Assembly: GCA_003242275.1 (NCBI GenBank)
Contig: QGUX01000026.1
Span: 1 to 19,018, forward strand
Direction of reading: 5' to 3'
DNA: 19,018 nucleotides
Source: Pseudomonadota bacterium
Lineage (GTDB): Bacteria; Pseudomonadota; Gammaproteobacteria; Steroidobacterales; Steroidobacteraceae
How positions within the stretch are numbered: the first letter of the stretch is position 1; each line of letters starts with the position of its first letter. Shown one piece after another: positions 18,905 through 19,018 of this stretch. Below the pieces are notes generated by a model. The model was given only the letters and a program-made list of their open reading frames with translations, ran no database searches and was not told where the DNA came from. The position numbers and the translations under genes were made by a program.

Positions 18905-19018
18905 CGGACCTCCCCCCCGCGCGAGCGATGGCTGCGCCGGCTGACCGCGCGCCAGACCAGGTGGACCACGATCACCGCCACGCCGGCCCAGAACGCCACC
19001 GGCAGAAGGTCCCAGGAC
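18901..19018 (-). CDS. C-terminal 38 residues of a membrane-anchored protein, partial (N-terminus beyond the right edge)
   Basis: The frame enters at 19017 and reads SWDLLPVAFWAGVAVIVVHL, then VWRAV and a basic tail ending RGGEVR, with TGA at 18903-18901. It is a single C-terminal membrane helix followed by Arg/Ser-rich cytoplasmic residues, typical of a periplasmic protein with a C-terminal anchor. The stop overlaps the cytochrome b start by four bases (ATGA). A multiheme cytochrome c, for instance of the octaheme tetrathionate reductase type, or another periplasmic oxidoreductase is a plausible identity from context, but nothing in the visible part proves it. Confidence 0.7.
   Translation of the reverse strand, partial: SWDLLPVAFWAGVAVIVVHLVWRAVSRRSHRSRGGEVR

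Overview
The window is GC-rich, densely coding chromosomal DNA. The gene set (soluble transhydrogenase SthA, TypA/BipA, acyl-CoA thioesterase II, a YumC-type ferredoxin-NADP reductase, a rhomboid protease, a GGDEF enzyme) suggests a high-GC gammaproteobacterium. That assignment is an inference from gene families; no rRNA or other phylogenetic marker is present. I see no insertion sequence, integrase, phage gene, tRNA, rRNA or CRISPR array. No gap between genes exceeds about 270 bases.

Layout, left to right. A large DUF2339 membrane protein (minus strand) runs off the left edge. A minus-strand operon follows: a small three-cysteine protein, a ferredoxin-NADP reductase and tesB. A MarR-family regulator is transcribed divergently from it, and the 75-base space between the two start codons holds a good promoter and an inverted repeat. 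marR converges on an ABC exporter across a strong shared hairpin. The exporter is divergent from typA, which overlaps a rhomboid protease gene by one base. A cytosolic diguanylate cyclase (minus) then diverges from a secreted PQQ-dependent sugar dehydrogenase-like protein (plus).

From about 12.7 kb to the right edge every gene is on the minus strand. In transcription order, starting at the right edge, these are the tail of an unidentified membrane-anchored protein, a di-heme cytochrome b, an unknown helical protein and a serine carboxylesterase. The first three are joined by overlaps and the esterase follows after about 9 bases. After a 268-base AT-richer leader comes a glycine-rich RRM RNA-binding protein with a downstream hairpin terminator. 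Then come peptide deformylase, sthA and an MsbA-like ABC exporter.

Most genes are housekeeping, in redox balance (FNR, SthA, cytochrome b), lipid or acyl turnover (TesB, esterase), export (two ABC half-transporters) and translation or stress (TypA, Def, RRM protein). No new multi-gene defence or biosynthetic system is evident. The least explained parts are the small Cys protein with FNR and TesB under a possibly leaderless MarR promoter, the cytochrome b/helical protein operon at the right edge, the PQQ-type protein lacking the expected catalytic histidine, and the repeats upstream of sthA. All positions and motifs were read by eye; family names come from recalled motifs, not searches.
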